NCBI GenBank assembly: GCA_905211485.1
Contig: CAJMAW010000088.1
Location: forward strand, 1-13,660
DNA length: 13,660 nucleotides
Direction: 5' to 3'
Origin: an uncultured Lentisphaeria bacterium
GTDB taxonomy: Bacteria > Verrucomicrobiota > Lentisphaeria > Victivallales > UBA1829
Shown here: in pieces, positions 1 to 7,807 of the stretch
Numbering within the stretch: position 1 is the stretch's first letter
How the letters are laid out: the number at the start of each line of letters is the position of its first letter
The notes under the pieces: generated by a model
What the model was told of the DNA's origin: nothing
Database searches by the model: none
The model's input: the letters and a program-made list of their open reading frames with translations, nothing else
Translations under genes and position numbers: made by a program

Positions 1-209
1 AGGGAAAGTTCTTCCCGTGAAGCCGTATCCGGAGCCGCCGTACCCGAAAAAAAGCACCTGAAAACAAGCACAGCCGGAAGCCGCAGCTGAAGCCGCAAGC
101 GGAAAGCTCGCGGAAAAATCAGCTGCGGAAGCGGAGGAGACAGGAGCACAGGAGAAAAGAAGGAAAAAAGAAAAGAAGGGAAAGGGAGGGGGAAAACACT
201 TCTTCCGGT
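1..209. other. Left-edge region without an assignable gene
   Basis: No gene can be supported here. On the plus strand one frame is open from the edge to a TGA at 59-61 and would encode a proline-rich tail (VKPYPEPPYPKKST at its end); another is open to a TGA at 88-90. Either could be the C-terminus of a gene entering from the left, but the pieces are too short to decide, and the minus strand is also partly open. Positions 150-196 are an uninterrupted purine run on the plus strand, which is C/U-rich RNA downstream of the cardiolipin synthase stop codon when read on the minus strand. Confidence 0.4.
150..196 (-). other. C/U-rich, G-free tract downstream of cls
   Basis: On the minus (coding) strand these 47 bases are all pyrimidines and start 13 nt after the cls stop codon. 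Such C-rich, G-poor RNA is the known character of Rho utilisation sites, so Rho-dependent termination of cls is a possible role. That is inference; no strong hairpin with a U-tract was seen here. Confidence 0.35.
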
Positions 210-1700
210 TCAAAGAACGGGAGTAAAAAGAGCGCAAAGGCTCTCAAGAAGGCGTGTAAAAAATCCTCTGGAACGGATTTCCTCAAAAAGGATCTCGCGG
301 GACTGGGCGAATTCATGACGGAACTGATCATGAATGGAGGAGAGGAAATCGCCGCCTGAAACCACGATATCCAGCTCATAATTCAAACGGAAGCTCCGGA
401 CATCGCAGTTGCTGGAACCGAAGAGGGTCCATTCTCCGTCGACGAGCATGGCTTTGGCATGGGAGAAATTTCCATGGCGTTCAAAAATGCGGACTCCATC
501 GGAGAGAAGCGACTCATACAGACTCCGCCCGGCCATTTTCATATACCAGTGATTGTTTTTCTCCGGGAGCAGGATCCGGACATCCACCCCCCGCTGCGCG
601 GCAATGCGGAGCGCCTTTGAAAAGGCGTGGTCGGGGACAAAATAAGGCGTGTTGATCCAGATGTAGCGTCTGGCCGTGGCCGTGGCGGTGAAGAAGGCCT
701 TTTCAGTCCCCTGATAGCAGTGTCCGTGGCCGGAGGCGATGACACGGACAAGGTCGTTCCCGCAGGAGACGGGAGGAGGAAAGGCATCCTTGTTCAGCAC
801 ATTGTCCGGAGCAAGATTCGCCGCATAGCACCAGTCCCGCAGGAAACTTCTCTGCAGCATGCCGACGGCCGGACCGCGCACACGGCAGTGCAGATCGTGA
901 ATCGCAGGGGCGCGCCGATTGATCAGGCGGAAATTATCCGCACTGATATTGATTCCCCCGAGGAAAGCCGTCTCTCCATCCGTCACGAGGAGCTTTCTGT
1001 GGTTCCGCAGCTGTATTTTCCAGGGGGCGAAAAGATTGGAATGGACAAAGGCGCGGATCTGCATGCGGGAGTTTCTGCGGGAATAGCGGTGAAAGAAATG
1101 GGAAAGGATCGCGCTGAAACTGCCGAAACTGTCGTAAATGACCTTGACTTCCACACCATGACGCGCCTTTTTTTCCAGAGCGTCAAAAATCATTTTTCCG
1201 ACGGAATCGTTCGCGATGATGAAACTCTGAAGATGAATGGACTTCTTCGCTTTCCGGATCGCGTCAATCATCATGGGATAAGCCGCATCCCCGTCCCGCA
1301 GGAGCTCGACGCTGTTTCCGAGAAGCGGAGGCGAATCCGGGAAAACCCTGTCCAGCATCACCCGGAAACTGATGTTGCGGATACTCTCCTCTTTTTCCGG
1401 AGCGACGAATCCGGAAAGAGCCGCATTATATTCTGCAAAAAATTTACGGGCGGAATCGCTTCCCGGGTCATCGAATTCATTTCCGGCCCTCTCCAGCCTG
1501 CTCCCGAGCGAATTTCTGCGGCTCAGCCCCGCGAAGAGATACAGAATCACCCCCAGGACCGGAAACGCCGCCACCAGAATCAGCCAGAGGGACGCCCGTT
1601 CGGAATCATCCCGCATGTTCAGCAGAATGTGCAGCGCGGCCGCGGCCGCGGCAAGAAGATGCAGTCCGTAAAAAAATGCATACAGCCAGGAATCCGCCAT
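210..1700 (-). CDS. cls: Cardiolipin synthase (phospholipase D superfamily)
   Basis: Predicted inner-membrane enzyme that makes cardiolipin, by family knowledge by joining two phosphatidylglycerol molecules. The 496-residue protein has the usual layout. Two N-terminal membrane segments (about residues 5-27 and 37-58) are followed by two PLD domains. Both catalytic HxKxxxxD motifs are intact: H234-K236-D241, followed by a GGIN segment, and H414-K416-D421, followed by FGSSN. The length fits bacterial ClsA-type enzymes (about 480-510). The ATG at 1700 is preceded by a close GGAG; it is chosen because the first membrane helix starts right after it. The gene stands alone, divergent from the DUF4091 gene, with a candidate promoter at 1801-1828. 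The exact paralogue class (ClsA or another) cannot be settled. A related PLD phosphatidyltransferase is the only serious alternative. Confidence 0.93.
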   Translation of the reverse strand: MADSWLYAFFYGLHLLAAAAAALHILLNMRDDSERASLWLILVAAFPVLGVILYLFAGLSRRNSLGSRLERAGNEFDDPGSDSARKFFAEYNAALSGFVAPEKEESIRNISFRVMLDRVFPDSPPLLGNSVELLRDGDAAYPMMIDAIRKAKKSIHLQSFIIANDSVGKMIFDALEKKARHGVEVKVIYDSFGSFSAILSHFFHRYSRRNSRMQIRAFVHSNLFAPWKIQLRNHRKLLVTDGETAFLGGINISADNFRLINRRAPAIHDLHCRVRGPAVGMLQRSFLRDWCYAANLAPDNVLNKDAFPPPVSCGNDLVRVIASGHGHCYQGTEKAFFTATATARRYIWINTPYFVPDHAFSKALRIAAQRGVDVRILLPEKNNHWYMKMAGRSLYESLLSDGVRIFERHGNFSHAKAMLVDGEWTLFGSSNCDVRSFRLNYELDIVVSGGDFLSSIHDQFRHEFAQSREILFEEIRSRGFFTRLLESLCALFTPVL

Positions 1701-1800
1701 AGCTCCGTTTCATCCGTCGGTTTTCTCCCGGCAGAGAAAGAGAGAGAGAAAAAAAGGATCCTCTCTTCACAGCTCTTTCCCGTCCGTCTTTTCCGGGCAC

Positions 1801-1828
1801 AATATAAGCCGCCTCCCAGAAAACGCAA
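1801..1828 (-). promoter_or_regulatory. Candidate sigma70 promoter for cls
   Basis: Reading the minus strand, TTGCGT (1823-1828) lies 16 nt before TATATT (1801-1806). The -10 matches the consensus at five of six positions, the -35 at the first three. It would start a leader of about 95 nt ahead of the cls ATG at 1700. Prediction by eye only. Confidence 0.4.
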
Positions 1829-1911
1829 ACTGGAATTCAAAAAACAAAAAATCTTACAGATCTCCAGGGAAAAAACAGCTTTTTTTTCTCCTGAAAGATC
1901 ACGCCCGAGGG

Positions 1912-1940
1912 TTGAATTCAGGCGGAAAGCCGTGTAGAAT
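1912..1940 (+). promoter_or_regulatory. Candidate sigma70 promoter for the DUF4091/TPR operon
   Basis: TTGAAT (1912-1917) and TAGAAT (1935-1940) are separated by 17 nt, giving a good -35/-10 pair with the ideal spacer. Transcription would start near 1947, about 107 nt before the ATG at 2054. Both hexamers overlap a GAATTC palindrome (1914-1919 and 1937-1942), so the promoter is bracketed by two identical dyads. Confidence 0.5.
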
Positions 1941-2053
1941 TCTCCTGGTATCCGCTTCTGAATACGGATTCGGATGCCCGGGAAAGACGTCCGGAATCAG
2001 AAGAAAGACAAGAGAAGACTATTTGCATCCGTCAACCTCTATCAGGAGAAAAC

Positions 2054-4030
2054 ATGAACAGAAGAACAGGAAAAAGGCTTCTTGCGCTGCTGCTTCTTGC
2101 CGTGGCGGGAAACACATTCTCTCCGCTGCCGCTGGCCGCCCAGGAGCCTTCCGAAAGGACGCTGCGCTCCGCCGAGAAGGAATTTTCCGCCGTTGCGGAA
2201 AAAGTCCAGTCCCCCCTGCTGAAAAAGCAAATGGAGGAACTGAAAAAGGCAGACAGGAAGAAGAGCCGCGCGAACCGGATCAAACTCTACAATGCTTTCC
2301 GCGTGGCGGAAGACCTCGCAGTCAGGCAGGGGAAGGAAGACTATGCCGTATGGGATCGGACCCCGTTTGTCTACTACACCGTGCCGGCGCTCAGCAACAT
2401 CCCGCGCATCATGGACAGCTACCCGGTGGACGGAGTCTTTGCCGGCACACTTGAAATCGTCGCTGCCAGGGACGAATTTGAACCTGCCTCCTTCGTGCTC
2501 TATCCCTTTGCCGAAACGGAAAAACTGGAACTGAAGGCGGAAAACCTGAAGACGGCCGACGGCAAAGTCTTTCCGGCGGAAAATCTGGATCTGAAAGTGG
2601 TTAAAGTCTGGTACCAGAACAGCAACAGCTGGTACAACTACTTCGGCGACTTCACCCGGAAACTCGTCCCGGAACTTCTGCTCAACGATGAAAACCTCAT
2701 TACCATCGACACGGAAACGCAGGACAACTATCTGCGTGCGGATTATCCCTCCGGCAGCCGTCTTCTCTGGATCAGCGCCCCGGAACAGATTGATCCCGGC
2801 TTCAATTCGCATGTGGAGCCCGTCTCCGATGCGGAGAAACTTCTTCCGGTCCGGCTTCATTCCGGTGAATTCAAACAGTTCTGGCTCACCGTCCACGTTC
2901 CTGAGAACACGGCACCAGGGCTTTACAGCGGGAACATCGTTCTTTCGGCGGAAGGGAAGGAAACGGCCCGGATTCCGGTCCGCCTGCGCGTACTGCCGTT
3001 TGTCCTCCCGGATCCGAAAACCAACTACGACCTCTCCGCCGACTTCTACACGATGCTCTACTGCGTCCCCGGATCCAATCAGTATTACAACCAGAACGGT
3101 TACGATCAGAAACTCTCCGACAAGAAAGCGCTGGCCCGTCTGATCGATCAGAAGAATCACAATGTCACCAGTCCGCTCTACATGGGGCTCTGGAAAGGAT
3201 ACAGCGGATTTGATGACGTCGTCAACAGCATTGCTCTTGCGAAAAAGGCCGGCATGAGAATGGATCCGTTCTTCGAGGCATTCTATTGCGGAGTCGATGC
3301 GAATGATCCACAGAAGTTCCTGGATTTCAAAAGGAATCTATCCATTGCCAAGAAAGAGTTTCAGAAACTTCTCGGTCATTCCAATCTCTATCCCGCCGGC
3401 GGAGAGGAACCTGGATACAATCACTTCATCCGTGTCCGCAACAGCTGGAAACATGTGCAGGAAGAAGGCATGAAGGTGCTCTGCAACGGCGGAGACAGGC
3501 GCCATTTTGCAGGATATAACGATGATCTGCGCGTCGACGGAGGTTTCGCCGATCAGGAAAAAGCCCGCTTCATGCACGACGTCAAAGGGAAAATCGGCAA
3601 CTACGCCGGCCCGCACACCGGTCCCGAAAATCCCGACTACATGCGCCGGATGCACGGAATGAACCTCTATAAAAAAGATTATGACATGATGTACAACTAC
3701 GGCTATCATGAAGGCGGCTGGAATGACTTCCACACCTCCACCTACCGCAACATGTGCCTGGTTTACTATACCAGAGACGGCGTCATCGACACGCTTGCCT
3801 GGGAAGGCATCCGCGAAGGCATTGACGACATCCGTTATGCCACGCTTCTCAAGCAGCTTGCCGAACAGGCCATCGCCAAAGGCGGAATCGAACGAGTCTA
3901 CGCGGCCAGAAAAGGACTGCAGTTCCTGGCGCTGATGGATGAAGAAAGCGTGGATCTGAATACGGCCAGACTCGAAATGATCCGTCACATTCTGAACATT
4001 GCATCCCATCTGAACGGAGGCGATCGGTAA
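2054..4030 (+). CDS. Secreted DUF4091-type glycoside-hydrolase-like protein
   Basis: Probably an exported protein acting on glycans. The 658 residues begin with a signal peptide (basic NRRTGKR, hydrophobic 9-28, likely cut near PLPLAAQ). A beta-rich region follows (about 95-320), ending in the segment GLYSGNIVLSAEGKETA and VLPFVLPD, which is typical of proteins carrying a C-terminal DUF4091. A TIM-barrel-like region (about 325-575) comes next, then the DUF4091 signature WEGIREGIDDIRYATLLKQL (583-602). An acidic EEP at 451-453 sits where related barrels often carry acidic active-site residues. This is only suggestive, and the substrate is unknown. AGGAG at 2043-2047 gives a good ribosome site for the ATG. 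The gene is followed after one nucleotide by the TPR gene. Family assignment is from pattern memory; the enzymatic role is inferred. Confidence 0.85.
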   Translation: MNRRTGKRLLALLLLAVAGNTFSPLPLAAQEPSERTLRSAEKEFSAVAEKVQSPLLKKQMEELKKADRKKSRANRIKLYNAFRVAEDLAVRQGKEDYAVWDRTPFVYYTVPALSNIPRIMDSYPVDGVFAGTLEIVAARDEFEPASFVLYPFAETEKLELKAENLKTADGKVFPAENLDLKVVKVWYQNSNSWYNYFGDFTRKLVPELLLNDENLITIDTETQDNYLRADYPSGSRLLWISAPEQIDPGFNSHVEPVSDAEKLLPVRLHSGEFKQFWLTVHVPENTAPGLYSGNIVLSAEGKETARIPVRLRVLPFVLPDPKTNYDLSADFYTMLYCVPGSNQYYNQNGYDQKLSDKKALARLIDQKNHNVTSPLYMGLWKGYSGFDDVVNSIALAKKAGMRMDPFFEAFYCGVDANDPQKFLDFKRNLSIAKKEFQKLLGHSNLYPAGGEEPGYNHFIRVRNSWKHVQEEGMKVLCNGGDRRHFAGYNDDLRVDGGFADQEKARFMHDVKGKIGNYAGPHTGPENPDYMRRMHGMNLYKKDYDMMYNYGYHEGGWNDFHTSTYRNMCLVYYTRDGVIDTLAWEGIREGIDDIRYATLLKQLAEQAIAKGGIERVYAARKGLQFLALMDEESVDLNTARLEMIRHILNIASHLNGGDR

Positions 4031-4031
4031 A

Positions 4032-6806
4032 ATGAATATAAGAAATCTGAAGAAAAATCACGCCCGCTTCCTCGCCCTCCTCTGCCCGCTTCTCCTTTTC
4101 CCGGCAATGATGACGGCGGCGCAGCAGCCGCTTCAGGCGGCTCAGGCGGAAAACAGTTACAAGGAAGCTCTCTCAGAAGCCCGCAAGGCGCTTAATGAAA
4201 AAGACTTCCAGCGTGCGCTCACCAGTGCCGCACAGGCGGTGAAACTTGCGGAGAAAGTGCAGGACAAAACCGGAGCCCTCTTTCTGAAGGCTTCCATTCT
4301 GGAAAGGAACGGAGACCTCGCCTCCGCCCGGAAAGCCTGGGAACAGATCGCTTCCATGCAGGATGCTCCTCTCAGGGACAGGATCAACGCTCTTTCCTGG
4401 AGCGCCTCCTCCTTCCGGAAGGAAAAGGATCCGGATTCCGCGATGAAGCTCTATGAAAGAATTCTCGCCCTGCCCGACCTGCCCGCACAGAACACTGCGG
4501 AAGCTGTTTCCCAGATCGCCAGAATCTTCGAAGAACAGAAAAAATATCCGGAAGCCAGAGCGGAGTACGCAAAGATTCTGGACATGAAGGATCTCAAATC
4601 CCAGTTCGCGGCAAACGCCCTTTCCGGTATGGCGAGAACCTTCCAGCAGGAAAAGAAACCCGAACTTGCCCGGAATGAATATGAACGGATCCTCGAACTG
4701 CCGGAAGATCTCCAGGCGCAGCTGAGATCCAATGCGTATATGGACATTCTCAGGCTGCTCGAACAGGGAAAACAGTGGACGGACTATGAGTCTGTCGCCG
4801 AGAAAGGAATGAAAGACAACCGCCTGACTGCCACACAGCAGGCCGTTTTCGCCGTCAGGAAAGCCAATGCGCTCTTCAGTCAGTGGAAGTTCGACGAGGC
4901 CGTCGCAGTCCTGGACAAAGCTGCCGGAGACGCGGGAAAAGACATGAACGCCAAATATGAGGTTCTCTCCGGGAAAGGCAATCTCTATTCCCGGATGTCG
5001 GATTATCCCAATGCGGCCTCCGTTTATTCCGGGATTGCCTCCGACACGGCCTTCACTCCGAGACAGCGCCTGAACGCCGCAAAGAACGCTTCCAGGGCCT
5101 TTTCCATGGACCGGAATTTTTCCGCCGCGGAAGCGCTCTACAACAAGCTTCTCTCCTCCGGCGCGTTTGAAAAGGACATGCTTTCGGAACTGTACGGGGC
5201 TCTTGCCGACACGCATGCTGAAAACGGTCAGTTCGACAAGGCCAGGGAAGTCTGCAGGAAAGGTCTTGCCGTTAAAGAACAGTCCGCTGGATCCGAGTCT
5301 TCGCGCAAGCTCCAGCTCTGCAGGATTTCCTATGGGGAAAAGGATATGGAGCATCTGAAGAAGGATCTTGCGGAATTTCTTCCCGCTCTCAATCCGCGCG
5401 AAGGAGCCCTTCTGCTGGCCGACTATGCCGCAATCCGCTTCGACAGAGGGCAATACCAGGAATCCTTCGACGCGTATCAGAAACTCGATTTCTCCCAGAT
5501 CAATCCGGACTGGAGACGGAGTCCACATGTGGAGCGTTATCTGCGTCTTTTCTCCCTGCTCGGGAAGAAAGAGGATGACTTCCGCTCCGCGGCCGCGGCC
5601 ATGACAGTCGAGAATCCCTCCTTCCAGGCTCCGTTCCGCATGCAATGCGCCATTCTTGCCGAAGGCTGGAATCCTTCGGAAAAAAGCGTAGAGAAAGCCT
5701 TTGCCCCCTTCCGGGACGAGGCCACGGCGGAAACGAAAATGAAAGCGCTTTCCTCCGCGGGAAAAATCCTCGTTCTCTGCGGGAAGGATGACGCCGCAAG
5801 GGAATTGTTCCGGATCCGTGAGAAACTCTTCCGGGATGTGCCGCGGAATCTGCTGAAGGTCCGCTATGTGGAAAACGCTCCGGGAGACGTCGGGTCGTGG
5901 CTGGCTTCCGACATCATCAAACATCAGGGGAACAAGGCCGTGGTGGACCGTCCCTACGGCGCCGCGGAGGCGGCGTTCCTCTATACGGACGTCATGGCTG
6001 CCGGACGCAAGGTGGGGGATCCGAAACTGCAGGCGGACAAGGAAACGTATTTCTACATGGTCTGCGACGACCAGGGACTCAAACTCTTCTTCGTCGGCAT
6101 TGACTCCCGTGTGAAGGACGTCTTGAACAAACGCCTTTCCGGGAGCGGCTACGAAATGTACATCGCCCTCGGCGAGGACGGCCCTTCCTATCAGTGGCTC
6201 TTTGAACAACCCGAGGACAAACTCATGATTCCTCCCTGGAACTCCCCCCACAAGTTCTACCGCCATCTCAACGATTATGTGACCATCGCCACGCAGCCCA
6301 TTGAAAACGGCTTCGCCACATGCATGAATTTCTCCTGGGAACTGGCGTATGACAGACTCCCGCAAAATGGGGACACCTGGCCTTTTGAACTCATCCGCTG
6401 GACTCGCGGAGGAGGCGTCACATGGGGCGGGAAAAGCGTCTGGCAGATCGGGAACTGGGGACGGCTTCAGTTTGAACTTACGGAAAAACAGCTCGTCCAG
6501 ATCCGCCGCAATCTTGTCTACAAGGCCCTGGCCAAATTCAAAAAGGAATACAGAGCCAGTTCCGGCGGGCTCGTCGCTGTCTGGCAGGACTCCGAACTCG
6601 GAGATCCGCAGTTCTACAAACAGGAACTTGAGCCCCTTGTGAAACAGCTTGAACAATATGCGGAACTCGTCACGGAGGACATGCCGGAGGAAACGGTCAA
6701 CATGCTCTTTGAAAAGGCTGTCCCGGCATGGATGGATTTCCAGTATTTCGTCGCGGAACTCCGCCGCGCTTATCTCCTGAAACAGCTGACTTCCGCTGAA
6801 AAGTGA
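4032..6806 (+). CDS. Secreted TPR protein with C-terminal CBM9-like domain
   Basis: A 924-residue exported protein with no recognised enzymatic motif. A signal peptide covers about residues 1-31 (basic start, FLALLCPLLLFPAMM core). A long alpha-helical TPR array runs from about 41 to 610, with repeated A-x-x-x-Y/L-x-x-I-L helices such as ARAEYAKILDM and ARNEYERILEL. Residues about 615-820 form a beta-rich module with ETYFYMVCDD, WPFELIRW and WQIGNWGRLQFEL, resembling the CBM9/DOMON-like carbohydrate-binding domains found in Lentisphaerae-type proteins. A helical tail (about 820-924) ends it. GGAGG at 4016-4020, inside the upstream gene's end, serves the ATG one base after the previous stop, so translation is probably coupled. 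Context suggests it partners the DUF4091 protein as a binding or scaffold subunit. The CBM9-like call is moderate; the TPR and secretion calls are strong. Confidence 0.85.
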   Translation: MNIRNLKKNHARFLALLCPLLLFPAMMTAAQQPLQAAQAENSYKEALSEARKALNEKDFQRALTSAAQAVKLAEKVQDKTGALFLKASILERNGDLASARKAWEQIASMQDAPLRDRINALSWSASSFRKEKDPDSAMKLYERILALPDLPAQNTAEAVSQIARIFEEQKKYPEARAEYAKILDMKDLKSQFAANALSGMARTFQQEKKPELARNEYERILELPEDLQAQLRSNAYMDILRLLEQGKQWTDYESVAEKGMKDNRLTATQQAVFAVRKANALFSQWKFDEAVAVLDKAAGDAGKDMNAKYEVLSGKGNLYSRMSDYPNAASVYSGIASDTAFTPRQRLNAAKNASRAFSMDRNFSAAEALYNKLLSSGAFEKDMLSELYGALADTHAENGQFDKAREVCRKGLAVKEQSAGSESSRKLQLCRISYGEKDMEHLKKDLAEFLPALNPREGALLLADYAAIRFDRGQYQESFDAYQKLDFSQINPDWRRSPHVERYLRLFSLLGKKEDDFRSAAAAMTVENPSFQAPFRMQCAILAEGWNPSEKSVEKAFAPFRDEATAETKMKALSSAGKILVLCGKDDAARELFRIREKLFRDVPRNLLKVRYVENAPGDVGSWLASDIIKHQGNKAVVDRPYGAAEAAFLYTDVMAAGRKVGDPKLQADKETYFYMVCDDQGLKLFFVGIDSRVKDVLNKRLSGSGYEMYIALGEDGPSYQWLFEQPEDKLMIPPWNSPHKFYRHLNDYVTIATQPIENGFATCMNFSWELAYDRLPQNGDTWPFELIRWTRGGGVTWGGKSVWQIGNWGRLQFELTEKQLVQIRRNLVYKALAKFKKEYRASSGGLVAVWQDSELGDPQFYKQELEPLVKQLEQYAELVTEDMPEETVNMLFEKAVPAWMDFQYFVAELRRAYLLKQLTSAEK

Positions 6807-7144
6807 TTTTACAGGAAAACAAACCGTTCACAGAACTCTGTTTCCCCTGAGAAGAAAAAGGGGGAAAACGTGTTTGGCAAACACAGACGCGTTTTTCCCC
6901 CTTCTTCCTTTTCCTCCCTCTTTTTTCCCTTCCTTTTTCCCCGCTGGTTTCTTTTTTTGTATCCGCAGTGAAGGACAACAGCCGGAAGGAGCCAGAAAGG
7001 GAAAAAGTGGAGCTTGGGAATGGAGTCTCTCCCGCTCTCCCCGCTGAGAGAAGAAGCGAGACAGCAGAGAAAAAAAACGGGAAAAGTATCTTTCACTCCA
7101 GGGAAACGGCAAAAACAGGAAAAAAAGGATCAGGAAGAAGCATC
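6807..7144. other. Intergenic region between the TPR gene and the GNAT gene
   Basis: This 338-bp stretch holds the terminator-like hairpin at 6858-6903, a 51-nt all-pyrimidine run (6892-6942), and then a purine-rich stretch leading to the GNAT ribosome site. The GNAT reading frame stays open back to a GTG at 6968, but that part would encode a Lys/Glu/Ser-rich low-complexity peptide and is not called as coding. I could not identify a convincing promoter for the GNAT gene; TATCTT at 7086-7091 is a weak -10 candidate. Confidence 0.5.
6858..6903 (+). terminator. Nested hairpin, likely terminator of the DUF4091/TPR operon
   Basis: The outer stem pairs AAGGGGGAAAAC (6858-6869) with GTTTTTCCCCCTT (6891-6903), 12 bp with one bulged T. 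Inside it is a perfect hairpin, GTGTTT-GGC-AAACAC (6870-6884). It lies about 50 nt after the TPR stop codon and runs straight into a 51-nt C/U tract. A classic all-U tail is missing, so termination may be partly Rho-dependent. Confidence 0.6.
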
Positions 7145-7693
7145 ATGGAAGGAACACATCATCCTCTGCCGGGAAATCTTCTGGAACCGCTCCGTTTCCG
7201 GGCGGCAGAGCGGAGCGATGCGGAAGCCGTCTGGCAGCTCTACCGCTCCCAGCTCGGACGAAGCGGATGCGCCTGGGACAAATCCTATCCCGCCCGGGAA
7301 AACATTGCCGATGATCTTGCAGCGAGAGCCCTCTACTGCCTTTCTGGCGGAAACGGTCTGCTCCTCGGCGCGGGCACAATCCGACACTGGGAGGAACACG
7401 ACTCGCTTCCATTCTGGGATCCCCGGATGAAGCATCCCTGCGATCTCATGCGGATCTGCACCCGCCCGGAACTACAGGGGCGGGGCCTCGGCGCCCTCCT
7501 GCTGAGGCATTTGATCCACGCTGGGGGGGATGCGCAATATGACGGGATGCGCATTCTCGTCAGCCGGAACAACCTCCCGGCAATCCGCCTCTATCGTTCC
7601 GCGGGAGCCGTCTTCCGCGGAGAAACCCGTCTGTACGAAATTGACTGGCTCTGCTGCGAACTGCTCTTTGAAGATCTCCGGGGGACAATGTGA
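7145..7693 (+). CDS. GNAT-family N-acetyltransferase
   Basis: Predicted acetyl-CoA-dependent acetyltransferase of 182 residues; the acceptor is unknown. The acetyl-CoA pyrophosphate-binding motif A is clear: RICTRPELQGRGLGALLLRH, with Q111-G-R-G-L-G116. Motif B follows as RILVSRNNLPAIRLYRSAGA (136-155), the usual beta5-alpha segment with N-x-x-A-x-x-L-Y. The N-terminal part (LRFRAAERSDAEAVWQLYRS) is the usual first strand and helix. The start is placed at the ATG at 7145, with AGGAAG (7132-7137) 7 nt upstream. The frame is open for 59 more codons upstream, but these encode a low-complexity charged peptide outside the domain. The gene stands alone and converges on yraN. Fold assignment is firm; specific function cannot be given. 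Confidence 0.88.
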   Translation: MEGTHHPLPGNLLEPLRFRAAERSDAEAVWQLYRSQLGRSGCAWDKSYPARENIADDLAARALYCLSGGNGLLLGAGTIRHWEEHDSLPFWDPRMKHPCDLMRICTRPELQGRGLGALLLRHLIHAGGDAQYDGMRILVSRNNLPAIRLYRSAGAVFRGETRLYEIDWLCCELLFEDLRGTM

Positions 7694-7711
7694 AGGGCAC
7701 TCGTTGTTCAA

Positions 7712-7750
7712 GGGGAAACACACAATAAACAGAGGAACGCGTTTTTCCCC
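7712..7750 (+). terminator. Hairpin downstream of the GNAT gene
   Basis: GGGGAAA (7712-7718) can pair with TTTCCCC (7744-7750) 18 nt after the GNAT stop codon, with a C/U-rich tail following. The 3' arm carries the 14-mer ACGCGTTTTTCCCC, identical to the 3' arm of the hairpin at 6858-6903. The loop is long (25 nt), so it is less stable than that hairpin. Confidence 0.4.
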
Positions 7751-7785
7751 AGCCCATCCTTTTCCTTTCCCTCCTTCTTCTTTAT

Positions 7786-7807
7786 TCTTTCCCCGGCGGG
7801 GGAAAGA
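7786..7807. terminator. Symmetrical hairpin serving converging GNAT and yraN
   Basis: TCTTTCCCC (7786-7794) and GGGGAAAGA (7799-7807) form a perfect 9-bp stem around a 4-nt loop. It lies between two converging genes, and in both directions the RNA carries C/U-rich sequence at or before the stem. A bidirectional terminator is the natural reading, although no long U-run follows on either strand. Confidence 0.5.

Larger units (their letters stand above)
1701..2053. other. Divergent intergenic region between cls and the DUF4091 operon
   Basis: This 353-bp spacer contains no credible gene. It holds a candidate minus-strand promoter (1801-1828), a candidate plus-strand promoter (1912-1940), A/T-rich sequence between them, and a roughly 107-nt 5' leader for the plus operon. 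The leader can fold by pairing TTCTGA (1956-1961) with TCAGAA (1997-2002), with partial inner pairing of TTCGGA and TCCGGAA. The leader of cls contains an AGAGAG...CTCTCT dyad around 1740-1775. Confidence 0.6.

Noticed and set aside
627..1937. A 436-codon plus-strand frame opposite cls
   Set aside because: It is antisense to both HKD motifs of cardiolipin synthase, runs into the promoter region and has no recognisable domain.
2042..3160. A 372-codon minus-strand frame opposite the DUF4091 gene
   Set aside because: It covers the signal-peptide and beta-rich part of a well-supported plus-strand gene and resembles no protein family.
4173..6656. An 827-codon open frame on the minus strand opposite the TPR gene
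   Set aside because: It lies wholly within the TPR gene on the other strand, has no domain-like sequence, and arises from the codon pattern of the real gene (G+C-rich third positions). The plus-strand protein has a signal peptide and clear TPR helices.
6968..7144. A 59-codon N-terminal extension of the GNAT gene from a GTG
   Set aside because: The added part is Lys/Glu/Ser-rich low complexity, lies before the first GNAT strand, and the ATG at 7145 has a good AGGAAG ribosome site.
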